Shown here piece after piece: positions 1 through 7,706 of a stretch of DNA of 60,737 bases; the first letter of the stretch is position 1; the number at the start of each line of letters is the position of its first letter. Both the position numbers and the translations under genes were made by a program. The notes beneath the pieces were generated by a model. The model searched no databases, was not told the origin of the DNA, and saw nothing but the letters and a program-made list of their open reading frames with translations. The DNA comes from Peptostreptococcaceae bacterium oral taxon 113 str. W5053. Lineage in GTDB: Bacteria; Bacillota; Clostridia; Tissierellales; Peptoniphilaceae. The DNA lies in assembly GCA_000467935.1 (NCBI GenBank), contig KI259781.1, forward strand, positions 1 through 60,737, written 5' to 3'.

Positions 1-45
1 TTCACTGCTAAATTCGATTTCGCTGATTAATAAGTCGAAACCATC

Positions 46-80
46 GGTTAATATCCCTTCTTTATGAAGGGATATTAACC
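46..80. promoter_or_regulatory. Perfect 15-bp inverted repeat upstream of the transporter
   Basis: Bases 46-60 are exactly complementary to bases 66-80 with a 5-base loop. The sequence after the right arm is only weakly T-rich (CTTCATTTTA), so it may be the terminator of a gene outside the window, or an operator or leader hairpin for the transporter that starts about 107 bases later. A GntR regulator lies just downstream and could be the binding partner; that link is inference. Confidence 0.6.
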
Positions 81-186
81 CTTCATTTTACCTATTCTTT
101 AGGGCGAAAATATTTTTTTCGCAGCTATTATACAAATCTTAAATAACGACTCCTGTTGTTTAAGAAAAATTTTTGGGGAGGAAAAT

Positions 187-1545
187 ATGGAAAACAACAC
201 AAATGGAGGCAATAAATTTGCTTCAAAATGGGGCTTTATCCTTGCCTGCGTAGGTTCTGCAGTAGGTATGGCCAATGTATGGGGCTTCCCGTACAAGCTT
301 GGTAGCAGCGGTGGTGCTGCATTCCTAGTCATCTATTTATTCTTCATTGCATTGTTCGGATATGTAGGGCTTTCTGCAGAATATGCAATCGGTCGCCGCA
401 GCGGTACCGGTACTTTGGGTTCCTATGCTTTTGCATGGAAACACGGTAAGACCGATATGGAAGGTATCGGGAAAGTGATTGGTTGGTTACCCTTAATCGG
501 CTCCATGACCATCGCTATCGGTTATGCAGCAATCATTTCTTATGTATTAAAAGCATTAACTCAATCCTTATCCGGAAGCATTATGACCGTTGAACCCGGT
601 CCTTGGTTTGAAAGTTTTGCATTTAAAACTTTCTCTGTTGTTCCTTATCACATTATCATTGTTATCGTAACTTTATTGACGATTACTCTTGGTGCAGACT
701 CTATTGAAAAAGCGAATAAAGTAATGATGCCCTTATTCTTTATCCTGTTCATCATTCTTGCCGTTCGTATTGCATTATTGCCGGGAGTTGCGGCTGGTTA
801 CAAATTCCTTTTCATTCCGGATTGGAAATTATTGGCTGATCCGAAGATTTGGGTTGCTGCTATGGGACAGGCTTTCTTCTCGCTATCCATCACCGGTTCC
901 GGTATGATTGTATACGGTGCATATCTGAGTAAAGATGAAGATGTTGTCAGCGGCGCAAAACAAACCGCATTGTTCGATACGATTGCAGCTATGGTTGCCG
1001 CTTTAGTTATGATTCCCGCTTGCTTCGCTTACAATATGGACCCGGCTCGCGGTCCCGGATTATTATTCGTCGTTCTTCCCACCATTCTTCAACAAATGGT
1101 TGGCGGAAGAATCTTCGGTATCATCCTTTATACTGCAGTAGTATTCGGTGGAATTTCTTCTCTACAAAATATGTTCGAAGTCGTTGGGGAATCCTTAATG
1201 CATGTCTTCAAAGGTCTCAGCCGTAAAGTCATGATTATCATCCTCGGCGTTATCACTTTCGGTATTGGCGTATTTATGGAACCTATTGCTGATACTGAAG
1301 GCGCTATCATGGGCGGTTGGGGTCCTTGGATGGATCTCGTTTCCATCTACATTATCCCTATCGGTGCAGTCCTTGGTGCTATTTCCTGGTTTTGGGTTCT
1401 TAAGAAAGAAGATCTTTTGGATGAAATCAATACCGGAGCCAAGAAAAAATACGGCAACACTTGGCACGCTCTTGGAAAATATGTATATACCGTCTTAGCT
1501 TTAATTTTATGTATCTATGCTTTAGCATTCAAAGTTGCTTTCTAA
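187..1545 (+). CDS. Sodium-dependent transporter, neurotransmitter:sodium symporter (SNF) family
   Basis: A 452-aa polytopic membrane protein with about 11-12 hydrophobic segments. It begins with the family signature in TM1 (WGFILACVGSAVGMANVW, then GFPYKLGSSGG), the unwound helix that binds Na+ and substrate in LeuT-type carriers. Members import amino acids or related amines with Na+; the substrate cannot be read here. The Arg that follows NVW in LeuT (RFPY) is Gly in this protein, as in YocR-like divergent members that also lack the Arg. The ATG has a strong GGGGAGG site 5 bases upstream. A hairpin terminator follows, then a GntR regulator in the same orientation, which may control it. Confidence 0.95.
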   Translation: MENNTNGGNKFASKWGFILACVGSAVGMANVWGFPYKLGSSGGAAFLVIYLFFIALFGYVGLSAEYAIGRRSGTGTLGSYAFAWKHGKTDMEGIGKVIGWLPLIGSMTIAIGYAAIISYVLKALTQSLSGSIMTVEPGPWFESFAFKTFSVVPYHIIIVIVTLLTITLGADSIEKANKVMMPLFFILFIILAVRIALLPGVAAGYKFLFIPDWKLLADPKIWVAAMGQAFFSLSITGSGMIVYGAYLSKDEDVVSGAKQTALFDTIAAMVAALVMIPACFAYNMDPARGPGLLFVVLPTILQQMVGGRIFGIILYTAVVFGGISSLQNMFEVVGESLMHVFKGLSRKVMIIILGVITFGIGVFMEPIADTEGAIMGGWGPWMDLVSIYIIPIGAVLGAISWFWVLKKEDLLDEINTGAKKKYGNTWHALGKYVYTVLALILCIYALAFKVAF

Positions 1546-1563
1546 TCAAACGATTACAAGTAT

Positions 1564-1596
1564 AAGGGGTGGGGGTTGCGCTCCATCCCTTTTTCT
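1564..1596 (+). terminator. Intrinsic terminator after the SNF transporter
   Basis: GGGTGG pairs with CCATCCC across a roughly 10-base loop and is followed by TTTTTC. It lies between the transporter stop and the GntR start. Confidence 0.7.
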
Positions 1597-1643
1597 TTCA
1601 CATCCTCACTTTAACACTTGATATTCTGTAAGGAGTTTGTACA

Positions 1644-2303
1644 ATGAAATTAATGCGAAAATCGCTTAGCGATCAAATCTATAGTGTCTTAAAATTGGAA
1701 ATCTTAAAACAAAAAATCCCTTTCGGTTCAAAACTGGTCAATCGCAATTTACAAGAGCGATTTGAGGTCAGTTCCTCCCCGGTTCGTGATGCCATCAATC
1801 GTCTATATAATGACGGACTGATCAGTTCTATCACTCAATCGGGAGCCACCGTTGTGGATTTTACTTTAGATTTTTATATTGAGATGAATGAAGTTTTACT
1901 GTGTATCGCAGAAGCCGGCGTCCGTTTAGCCGGCAAAAAAAACACCCCGGAAATCATCGTGCCTAAACTGAAGGAAGCTGTTGCCTTGCAGGAAAAAGCT
2001 GTAGGTACAGATAAATATTACGATTATGATTATGAGTTTCATCGTACCTTTATCGACTATTCCTACAATGAACGACTGTTGGCTTTATTTAAGAAATATA
2101 ATGTCCTTCATGAAGTATTGGTCCGTTATTTCTATAATCCCTCATCAAAAAAAACGCAACAGGAAAGCATCGCTATGCACAAACAAATTATCGAAGCTTT
2201 CGAAAAAAGCAACATTCGAAAAGCCATGATGTTGACAGAAGAACATTATGAGACCGCGGAAATTATCTTTCGAAAATTGTTTGAAGATTTAAACAAAAGC
2301 TAA
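1644..2303 (+). CDS. GntR-family transcriptional regulator (FadR/FCD type)
   Basis: A 219-aa protein with an N-terminal winged helix-turn-helix (about residues 8-70; note QERFEVSSSPVRDAINRL, the recognition-helix region of GntR proteins) and an all-helical C-terminal FCD-like ligand domain (about 75-215) with His and Asp residues (for example YEFHRTF) of the sort that coordinate a metal or organic acid in FadR/VanR proteins. It acts in the cytoplasm as a dimeric repressor or activator. AAGGAG precedes the ATG. Adjacency to the SNF transporter suggests control of that gene; the effector is unknown. Confidence 0.9.
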   Translation: MKLMRKSLSDQIYSVLKLEILKQKIPFGSKLVNRNLQERFEVSSSPVRDAINRLYNDGLISSITQSGATVVDFTLDFYIEMNEVLLCIAEAGVRLAGKKNTPEIIVPKLKEAVALQEKAVGTDKYYDYDYEFHRTFIDYSYNERLLALFKKYNVLHEVLVRYFYNPSSKKTQQESIAMHKQIIEAFEKSNIRKAMMLTEEHYETAEIIFRKLFEDLNKS

Positions 2304-2324
2304 GATACATCATTAAACACCAAA

Positions 2325-2367
2325 ACAAAAAACACGTTTTTCAACCCTTGAAAAAACGTGTTTTTTT
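2325..2367. terminator. Bidirectional intrinsic terminator
   Basis: AAAAACACGTTTTTC pairs with GAAAAAACGTGTTTTT, with A and T runs on both sides, between the convergent GntR gene and the thioesterase gene. It can stop both transcripts. Confidence 0.85.
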
Positions 2368-2371
2368 ATTC

Positions 2372-2809
2372 CTACCTATCTAAAATATATTGGCTAAGTT
2401 CGTTTAATTTTCGTTCCCCGGTATTAAAAATCGTAAAATTACCTATTGCTTTAATTTCTTCATCTTGAATAATGTCCACATCAATCACCCAAGTTTTTTC
2501 CCCTTGATGCTTTATTTTTCCGTGAGCCTCTACTTTACCCTCATAAGAAGGTCTCAAATAATTCATATTCCCGCATAAAGTCACACATTCTTTTCCCGCT
2601 AATCTGGCAAACATCCCCGCCGCCGTATCTGCTAATGCGAATAAAATCCCTCCGTGAATCATATCCATGGGATTCAAATGAGTTTCGGTTGCTCTGAATT
2701 CCATCACAATATCTTTTGAACCGAGTTCCGTAATATATAAATTATTTTTTCCGAAAAACGGAATCTTTTCCACTAAAAACGGTTCTTGTAACTTTTGTCT
2801 CTCTTTCAT
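2372..2809 (-). CDS. PaaI-family hotdog-fold acyl-CoA thioesterase
   Basis: About 145 aa, one hotdog domain. The family hallmark NPMDMIHGGILFALADTA (about residues 48-65) holds the HGG turn and the acidic catalytic residue on the long helix. Members hydrolyse aryl- or acyl-CoA thioesters in the cytosol; the substrate is not evident. I chose the ATG at 2809, one base after the TAG of the aminopeptidase gene (TAGCATG), which implies translational coupling; a GTG at 2818 in the same frame has no better ribosome site. It is last in a minus-strand group with the aminopeptidase. Confidence 0.88.
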   Translation of the reverse strand: MKERQKLQEPFLVEKIPFFGKNNLYITELGSKDIVMEFRATETHLNPMDMIHGGILFALADTAAGMFARLAGKECVTLCGNMNYLRPSYEGKVEAHGKIKHQGEKTWVIDVDIIQDEEIKAIGNFTIFNTGERKLNELSQYILDR

Positions 2810-2810
2810 G

Positions 2811-4244
2811 CTATGCACTGCAAATCATACGATATAAACTTCGAACACATACGCCGGTTGCATCTTTTGGCAAATAGCCCTTTTCTTTGGGAAGAAAAGC
2901 GGTTCCTGCAATGTCCAAATGTAGCCATCGTTTCCCTTCTACAAAGTTTTCCAAAAACATCCCTGCCGTAACGGTTCCTGCTCCAAAACCTGTGGAATTG
3001 ACCACATCGCCCCCTCGTTTTCCCTTAACAGCTTCTCTGAATTCCTCATCAGCGGGCAAAAGCCAAACTTTTTCACCGGTTTTTTTCGCAGCTTTTTCAA
3101 ATTCCATATATAAATTCGTATCGTTGGTTACTGCACCGGTATATTCAAAACCTAAAGCCGCAATGCAAGCTCCGGTCAAAGTAGCCATATCGATAATATA
3201 TTCCGGATTCAATTTGGTTGCGGAAAAATATAAACTGTCCGCCAATGTTACACGACCTTCCGCATCGGTATTGTCAATTTCAATCGTCTTTCCGCTCATG
3301 GACTTGATAATATCGCCGGGCTTATAGGATTTACCGCTAATCATATTCTCGCATAATGCACTTACCCCGATAACATTTTGTTGCACCTTATTTTTCGCCA
3401 AAGCATACATGGTTCCCGCAACAGATGCTGCACCGCTCATATCACAATGCATGCTAAGCATCCCTGAAGTCGGTTTAATGGAATATCCGCCGCTATCATA
3501 AGTCAGTCCCTTGCCGACAAGAACTTTAGGCTTTACATCCTCTCCTAAAGGCATATAACGCATGATGACAAATCGTGGCTCTTCATCACTACCCATCGCA
3601 ACACTTAGAAAAGCTTTCATCCCCAAATCTACAATTTCCGCACGATTTAAAATTTCTACAGATACGCCAACTTTTGACAACGTATTCTTTGCTTCCAATG
3701 AAAATTTGGTTGGAGTCATCACCATAGCCGGTTCATTCACCAAATCACGGGCAAAGAACACTCCTTCCATATAGGATTGCACCTCGTCCAAAAAAGCTTC
3801 TTTTTCTTTCGGTGCATTGAAAAAAGAAAACAATACTTCTTTTTTCTCTTTCTTCTTTTCTTTGCTTTGATATTTATTATAAGCATAATTGGACTGAATC
3901 AAACCTTCCACAGCCGCTTTAAACCCTTCCTCTCCGAAAGATTCAAAAAAGGATACATCCATTTGAGCTTCTCCTTCTTTCGCTTTGTCCAATGCCTTTG
4001 CTCCGTTAAAAAATCCAATTCGAATACTTTCCAAATCAGCTTCTTCTTTTTTCCCGAAACCGATTAAGATTATTTTTTTCCCATAAAAGCCTAAATCGGA
4101 ATAAACTTCACCTTTTTTACCGACAAAAAATTCATTGGTCTCTAAATATTCCCAAAATTCTTTTTCCAGCTCTTCAGGGGCTTCTCCTTCCCAAACCGGA
4201 AGAGCGCGAACCTTTGCCTCTTGATCGAAGACAATTTTAATCAT
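2811..4244 (-). CDS. pepA: M17 leucyl aminopeptidase
   Basis: A 477-aa cytosolic peptidase that removes N-terminal residues from peptides, using two metal ions. The C-terminal catalytic domain shows the metal and substrate motifs: VGKGLTYDSGGYSIKP (Lys and Asp ligands), HCDMSGAASVAG, and NTDAEGRVTLAD, the M17 signature with Asp and Glu ligands and the catalytic Arg. The N-terminal domain (about 1-160) is divergent and charged. The usual Leu or Phe in TFDSGG is Tyr (TYDSGG). It follows malic enzyme by 23 bases and overlaps the thioesterase region, so the three are probably co-transcribed. It suits a peptide-fermenting lifestyle. Confidence 0.94.
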   Translation of the reverse strand: MIKIVFDQEAKVRALPVWEGEAPEELEKEFWEYLETNEFFVGKKGEVYSDLGFYGKKIILIGFGKKEEADLESIRIGFFNGAKALDKAKEGEAQMDVSFFESFGEEGFKAAVEGLIQSNYAYNKYQSKEKKKEKKEVLFSFFNAPKEKEAFLDEVQSYMEGVFFARDLVNEPAMVMTPTKFSLEAKNTLSKVGVSVEILNRAEIVDLGMKAFLSVAMGSDEEPRFVIMRYMPLGEDVKPKVLVGKGLTYDSGGYSIKPTSGMLSMHCDMSGAASVAGTMYALAKNKVQQNVIGVSALCENMISGKSYKPGDIIKSMSGKTIEIDNTDAEGRVTLADSLYFSATKLNPEYIIDMATLTGACIAALGFEYTGAVTNDTNLYMEFEKAAKKTGEKVWLLPADEEFREAVKGKRGGDVVNSTGFGAGTVTAGMFLENFVEGKRWLHLDIAGTAFLPKEKGYLPKDATGVCVRSLYRMICSA

Positions 4245-4267
4245 ACTCTCACCACAACTCCTTTTCT

Positions 4268-5437
4268 CTATATTCGAGCCACTCCACTACGAATAGCCGC
4301 TTCTTTTACCGCTTGACTGACTGCCTCGGCGGAAGACTTATCCAAAGCGTCCGGAACAATATAATCTTCACTAAGTTTATCCCCTACCATATCTGCAATA
4401 GCTTTTGCCGCCGCCAAATTCATCTCTTGATTGATTTCTGTGGCTCTGGCTTCCAAAGCACCCCGGAAAATACCCGGAAATGCCAATACATTATTAATCT
4501 GATTGGAAAAATCACTTCGTCCCGTCCCTACAATTTTGGCTCCGGCCGCTTTCGCTTCCTCCGGATAAATCTCCGGCACCGGATTAGCCATCGCTAAAAT
4601 AATCGCATCTTTATTCATAGTATGAACCATTTCTTTCGTGACAATACCCGGTCCGCTGACACCGATAAAAATATCCGCACCGGACATCATATCGGATAGA
4701 CTTCCTTGAATATTCTCCGGATTGGTCCGTTGAGCAATTTCTTCTTTATAAACATTATTTTTCGGATTTCCTCTCCACACTGCGCCTTGACTGTCACAGA
4801 TATAAAGTCTTTTTACGCCCATATCCAAAAGCATCTTGGCAATGGCAATTCCTGCGGCTCCTGCACCGCTAATCACCGCTTTCACTTCTTCTTCTCTTTT
4901 ATCAACCAATTTTAAAGCGTTCATTATAGCGGCAACGGTAATAACTGCCGTTCCATGCTGATCGTCATGAAATACGGGAATATCCAATTCTTCTTTCAGC
5001 CTTTTTTCAATTTCAAAACAGCGCGGTGCGCTGATATCCTCCAAATTGATGCCTCCAAATCCCGGGGCGATAGTTTTAACGGTGCGAATGATTTCCTCTG
5101 TGTCATTCGTATCCAAACAAATGGGAACAGCATCAACATCTCCATATTCTTTAAATAAAATGGCTTTTCCCTCCATAACAGGCATCGCCGCCATAGGACC
5201 GATATTCCCTAAACCCAAAACCGCACTTCCGTCAGTCACAACGGCAATCAAATGACTTTTCGCCGTATAACGATAGACTTCCTTTGAATTTTCGTGAATT
5301 TTTCTACACGGCTCCGCTACGCCCGGAGTATATGCCGTCGCCAAATCGTCTTTGTTTCGAATTTCAATCTGAGACACCACGCGAATTTTTCCTCTGTTTT
5401 TTTCATGTAATTCCAATGCAGCTTGATTATAATCCAT
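4268..5437 (-). CDS. Malic enzyme (oxaloacetate-decarboxylating malate dehydrogenase)
   Basis: A 389-aa enzyme that oxidatively decarboxylates malate to pyruvate and CO2 with NAD(P)+. Visible motifs are TAYTPGVAEPCR near the N-terminus, GGINLEDISAPRCFEIE and FHDDQHGTAVI (metal and malate binding), and the Rossmann fingerprint SGAGAAGIAIAK. It is the short bacterial form without a phosphotransacetylase domain. The reading frame extends upstream to 5476, but the ATG at 5437 has GGGGG 8 bases upstream and begins with the expected MDYNQAALELHEKNRGK, so I use it. The cofactor preference cannot be told by eye. Confidence 0.93.
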   Translation of the reverse strand: MDYNQAALELHEKNRGKIRVVSQIEIRNKDDLATAYTPGVAEPCRKIHENSKEVYRYTAKSHLIAVVTDGSAVLGLGNIGPMAAMPVMEGKAILFKEYGDVDAVPICLDTNDTEEIIRTVKTIAPGFGGINLEDISAPRCFEIEKRLKEELDIPVFHDDQHGTAVITVAAIMNALKLVDKREEEVKAVISGAGAAGIAIAKMLLDMGVKRLYICDSQGAVWRGNPKNNVYKEEIAQRTNPENIQGSLSDMMSGADIFIGVSGPGIVTKEMVHTMNKDAIILAMANPVPEIYPEEAKAAGAKIVGTGRSDFSNQINNVLAFPGIFRGALEARATEINQEMNLAAAKAIADMVGDKLSEDYIVPDALDKSSAEAVSQAVKEAAIRSGVARI

Positions 5438-5474
5438 TTCTTTATCCCCCATTCTATATCCGTTTATGTCACAC

Positions 5475-5483
5475 ATTATACCA
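5475..5483 (-). promoter_or_regulatory. Extended -10 promoter for the malic enzyme group
   Basis: On the minus strand TGGTATAAT (TG-N-TATAAT) sits 38 bases before the malic enzyme ATG and after the vanY-like terminator. The -35 is a poor T-run, typical of extended -10 promoters. Confidence 0.6.
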
Positions 5484-5567
5484 CAACTGATTCAATGAAA
5501 AAAAGCGAGGGAATCCCCATCACTTTTTTTCTAAGAGCATTTATACTTTCTTCTTCATTTTTATTCC

Positions 5568-5590
5568 CAAAAAAGGTTTTGTTAAACCTT
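5568..5590 (-). terminator. Intrinsic terminator after the VanY-like gene
   Basis: On the minus strand AAGGTTT and AAACCTT pair around a 4-base loop and run into TTTTTT. The stem starts within the stop codon of the carboxypeptidase gene. Confidence 0.75.
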
Positions 5591-6668
5591 AATTCAAGCC
5601 GAAATATTCTTCTAAAGTCAGACCGCTTGAGAAAATCTTACCTGCCAATTCTTCCCCTACATAACGATAATGCCACGGTTCATAGGCATAACCGGTCACT
5701 TCTTCCTTATCCTTGGGATATCTCAAAATAAAACCGAACTTATAAGCGTTTTCTTTCAACCAAGTACTGACAGGATATTGATCATAAACCTGTGCGTTAC
5801 CGATTTCATTCTCTCCATCCCCAATATCAAAAGCAAATCCTGTTTGATGCTCCGACTGACCGGGTAAAATCCAATCGATTTTTTTCTTCGGTTTCTCTTG
5901 TTGTGGATTTTTTCCCACTCCTGAATTCTCAATATCTCCTTCTGAATTTTGCTCTTCTTCCATAGGATTCTCAAAATTTTGGGCATCACTATTATTCTCC
6001 AAATGTTGTACCATTTGCGCCTGATAATTATAATCTTGAAAATCTCCACAGCTTTGAATGGATAATCCGCCTCTGGCCGCATCCTCACGCATCCTCTCAA
6101 AAGCGATTTGCGCCTGAGTGTTTAGCCCCGGAGAATATTGCTCCGGCAGTCGATAAGTCCGATTCACAATCAAAAGTCCGCGAACCACCTTAAAAAGATG
6201 AGGATCTTTTAAGTCTTCCAATTCATTTCGACTAAGATAACCTACCTTCTCCTGATATCTCACCTTCACATAACCGGATTCCACTCCATAAGTTTCCACA
6301 TACTGTCCCTTTGGGATAGTCATCACCGTTTCGCTGTTTTCATAAGGCTCCTTTGCCACTTGTACTTCCTCTACAGTACGCATAAATTTCTGTAATTCCG
6401 TCATAAATCCTTGATGATCTGAAGCTATCGTTTCTCCTGTTTCACTGGAAATCCTTGCGTTATCGGATTCCGACCCGGTTTGAAGCATCTTTAAATCCAC
6501 CACTGTCGCCCCTTCTTCTACAGACGGTTTTTTAAAGAATACTCTCAATATTAAAATCAGAACAATCCCGATAAAAATCAATAAGAAGAAGCGAAAAATT
6601 TTTCGTTTACGTCTGGTCTTGATTCTTTTTCGAAAAGTTCCGTATAACTTTCGTTTTTCCTTATTCAA
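5589..6668 (-). CDS. VanY-type D-alanyl-D-alanine carboxypeptidase (M15B) with SH3-like domain
   Basis: A 359-aa membrane-anchored cell-wall enzyme. A very basic N-terminus is followed by one TM helix (about residues 25-45), a linker, a bacterial SH3-like domain (about 93-150), a Glu/Asn-rich segment and a C-terminal M15B peptidase domain with SEHQTGFAFD and EPWHYRYVG, which carry the zinc His/Asp/His set and catalytic Glu. It is expected to trim the terminal D-Ala from peptidoglycan stem peptides outside the membrane. The start is TTG with GGAG 4 bases upstream; no ATG fits. Glycopeptide resistance should not be assumed: no vanR/S/H/A genes are nearby. Confidence 0.9.
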   Translation of the reverse strand: MNKEKRKLYGTFRKRIKTRRKRKIFRFFLLIFIGIVLILILRVFFKKPSVEEGATVVDLKMLQTGSESDNARISSETGETIASDHQGFMTELQKFMRTVEEVQVAKEPYENSETVMTIPKGQYVETYGVESGYVKVRYQEKVGYLSRNELEDLKDPHLFKVVRGLLIVNRTYRLPEQYSPGLNTQAQIAFERMREDAARGGLSIQSCGDFQDYNYQAQMVQHLENNSDAQNFENPMEEEQNSEGDIENSGVGKNPQQEKPKKKIDWILPGQSEHQTGFAFDIGDGENEIGNAQVYDQYPVSTWLKENAYKFGFILRYPKDKEEVTGYAYEPWHYRYVGEELAGKIFSSGLTLEEYFGLN

Positions 6669-6693
6669 AATGCTCCACTCACTTTCTTTTTTT

Positions 6694-6702
6694 ATTATAA
6701 CA
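6694..6702 (-). promoter_or_regulatory. Extended -10 promoter for the VanY-like gene
   Basis: TGTTATAAT on the minus strand (TG-N-TATAAT), 26 bases before the TTG start. Confidence 0.5.
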
Positions 6703-6770
6703 CATATCTGTCTTGTAAGTTTTCAATAAATAAGGCTTTTTAATGACAAATGAATATTTCTTTAAATCCG

Positions 6771-6779
6771 TGGTATACT
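6771..6779 (+). promoter_or_regulatory. Extended -10 promoter for the lipoprotein gene
   Basis: TGGTATACT (TG-N-TATACT) about 63 bases before the lipoprotein ATG. No convincing -35 box is visible. Confidence 0.45.
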
Positions 6780-6841
6780 ATAAACATCCTAAACAAAAAA
6801 TTTTCAGATATTTTTTATGAAACAAAACAAGGAGGTATTTT

Positions 6842-7549
6842 ATGAAAAAGCTAATTGCCGTATTCTTAATTGTTACTTTACTTAACGCCTGTTCTTCTCC
6901 TGTAGCACAGACGAAAGAAGAAAGTTCAACGACAGAGAGCAAAACACCCGCTACCGCAGAAGAAAAAACAAACGCAACGTATCCTGTGGCCAGTGACGAG
7001 TTAATAGAATTTGCAGACAAATTAATTGAAGGAAAAGAAAGTGTGAAACCAAAAGATTTTAAACCCACAAAAGGTTTTATGGACAAAAACGATAACCTTC
7101 TCTTAGCTTTTAACGATGACTTATACGATACCGATAAATCCCCCGTCTACATTCAAAAGGGGAGCCAAGTATATGAATTTGACCGAAAAGACCCCATGTT
7201 GCAAGAACTGATGTATCGCATGGGAGTATCCGATTCAAACGCAGAATCAAAAGGATATGCTCTAACTTTTGGTACACAGGAACGGAAGCAAAAATTACCC
7301 GATTTAGGTGCACTCTTTGACAAGTTTCCCAAAGATTTAAAAGGGGACGATATGCAAGACACAAGCTTAGCTTATATGATTTACAAAGACGGTGAATTCT
7401 TTTTCCGTTACGGCGAAAATTTATTCGATTCCAATGCAAAAGAAATTCCAGTTTATATGAAGAATAAGCGTTATATATTGGATGCAGAAAAGCATTCGGA
7501 ATGGCTGAAAGAATTTAGAAATATCATGCAAGATTATCGGGTAAAATAA
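6842..7549 (+). CDS. Hypothetical lipoprotein
   Basis: A 235-aa protein with a lipoprotein signal peptide: MKK, a hydrophobic core and the lipobox LLNAC, so Cys17 would be lipidated and the protein held on the outer face of the membrane. Residues 18-45 are Ser/Thr/Glu/Lys-rich, a typical flexible tether. The rest has no motif I recognise; it contains two similar stretches in which NDDLYDTDKSPVYIQK resembles ENLFDSNAKEIPVYMK, suggesting a duplicated beta-rich unit. AAGGAGG precedes the ATG. It is a single-gene unit with its own terminator. Function unknown. Confidence 0.85.
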   Translation: MKKLIAVFLIVTLLNACSSPVAQTKEESSTTESKTPATAEEKTNATYPVASDELIEFADKLIEGKESVKPKDFKPTKGFMDKNDNLLLAFNDDLYDTDKSPVYIQKGSQVYEFDRKDPMLQELMYRMGVSDSNAESKGYALTFGTQERKQKLPDLGALFDKFPKDLKGDDMQDTSLAYMIYKDGEFFFRYGENLFDSNAKEIPVYMKNKRYILDAEKHSEWLKEFRNIMQDYRVK

Positions 7550-7561
7550 ATACGATCGGTT

Positions 7562-7598
7562 AAGACGGGTATTCTGTTATGAATAGCCGTCTTTTATA
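7562..7598 (+). terminator. Intrinsic terminator after the lipoprotein gene
   Basis: AAGACGGGTATTC pairs with GAATAGCCGTCTT around a 6-base loop, followed by TTATATTT. Confidence 0.75.
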
Positions 7599-7649
7599 TT
7601 TGCTTTTGAAATCGCCCAATTTTTGCGTTTTTTACTCCACAATGGGTAT

Positions 7650-7684
7650 ATATACTATGTATATCAATATTATATCAAAATATT
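7650..7684 (+). promoter_or_regulatory. Palindrome and AT repeat in front of the radical SAM gene
   Basis: ATATAC-TAT-GTATAT (7650-7664) is a perfect 6-3-6 palindrome, followed by two near-identical units, ATATCAATATT and ATATCAAAATATT. The first base of the ribosome site is 7 bases later. A promoter or operator is likely here, but the exact boxes cannot be fixed. Confidence 0.4.
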
Positions 7685-7706
7685 AATCGAAAGGAGTTAG
7701 GTGATT

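Noticed and set aside
5589..6668. Glycopeptide resistance locus based on the VanY-like gene
   Set aside because: Only the carboxypeptidase is present; no vanHAX or vanRS genes adjoin it, and such enzymes are common in cell-wall maintenance.
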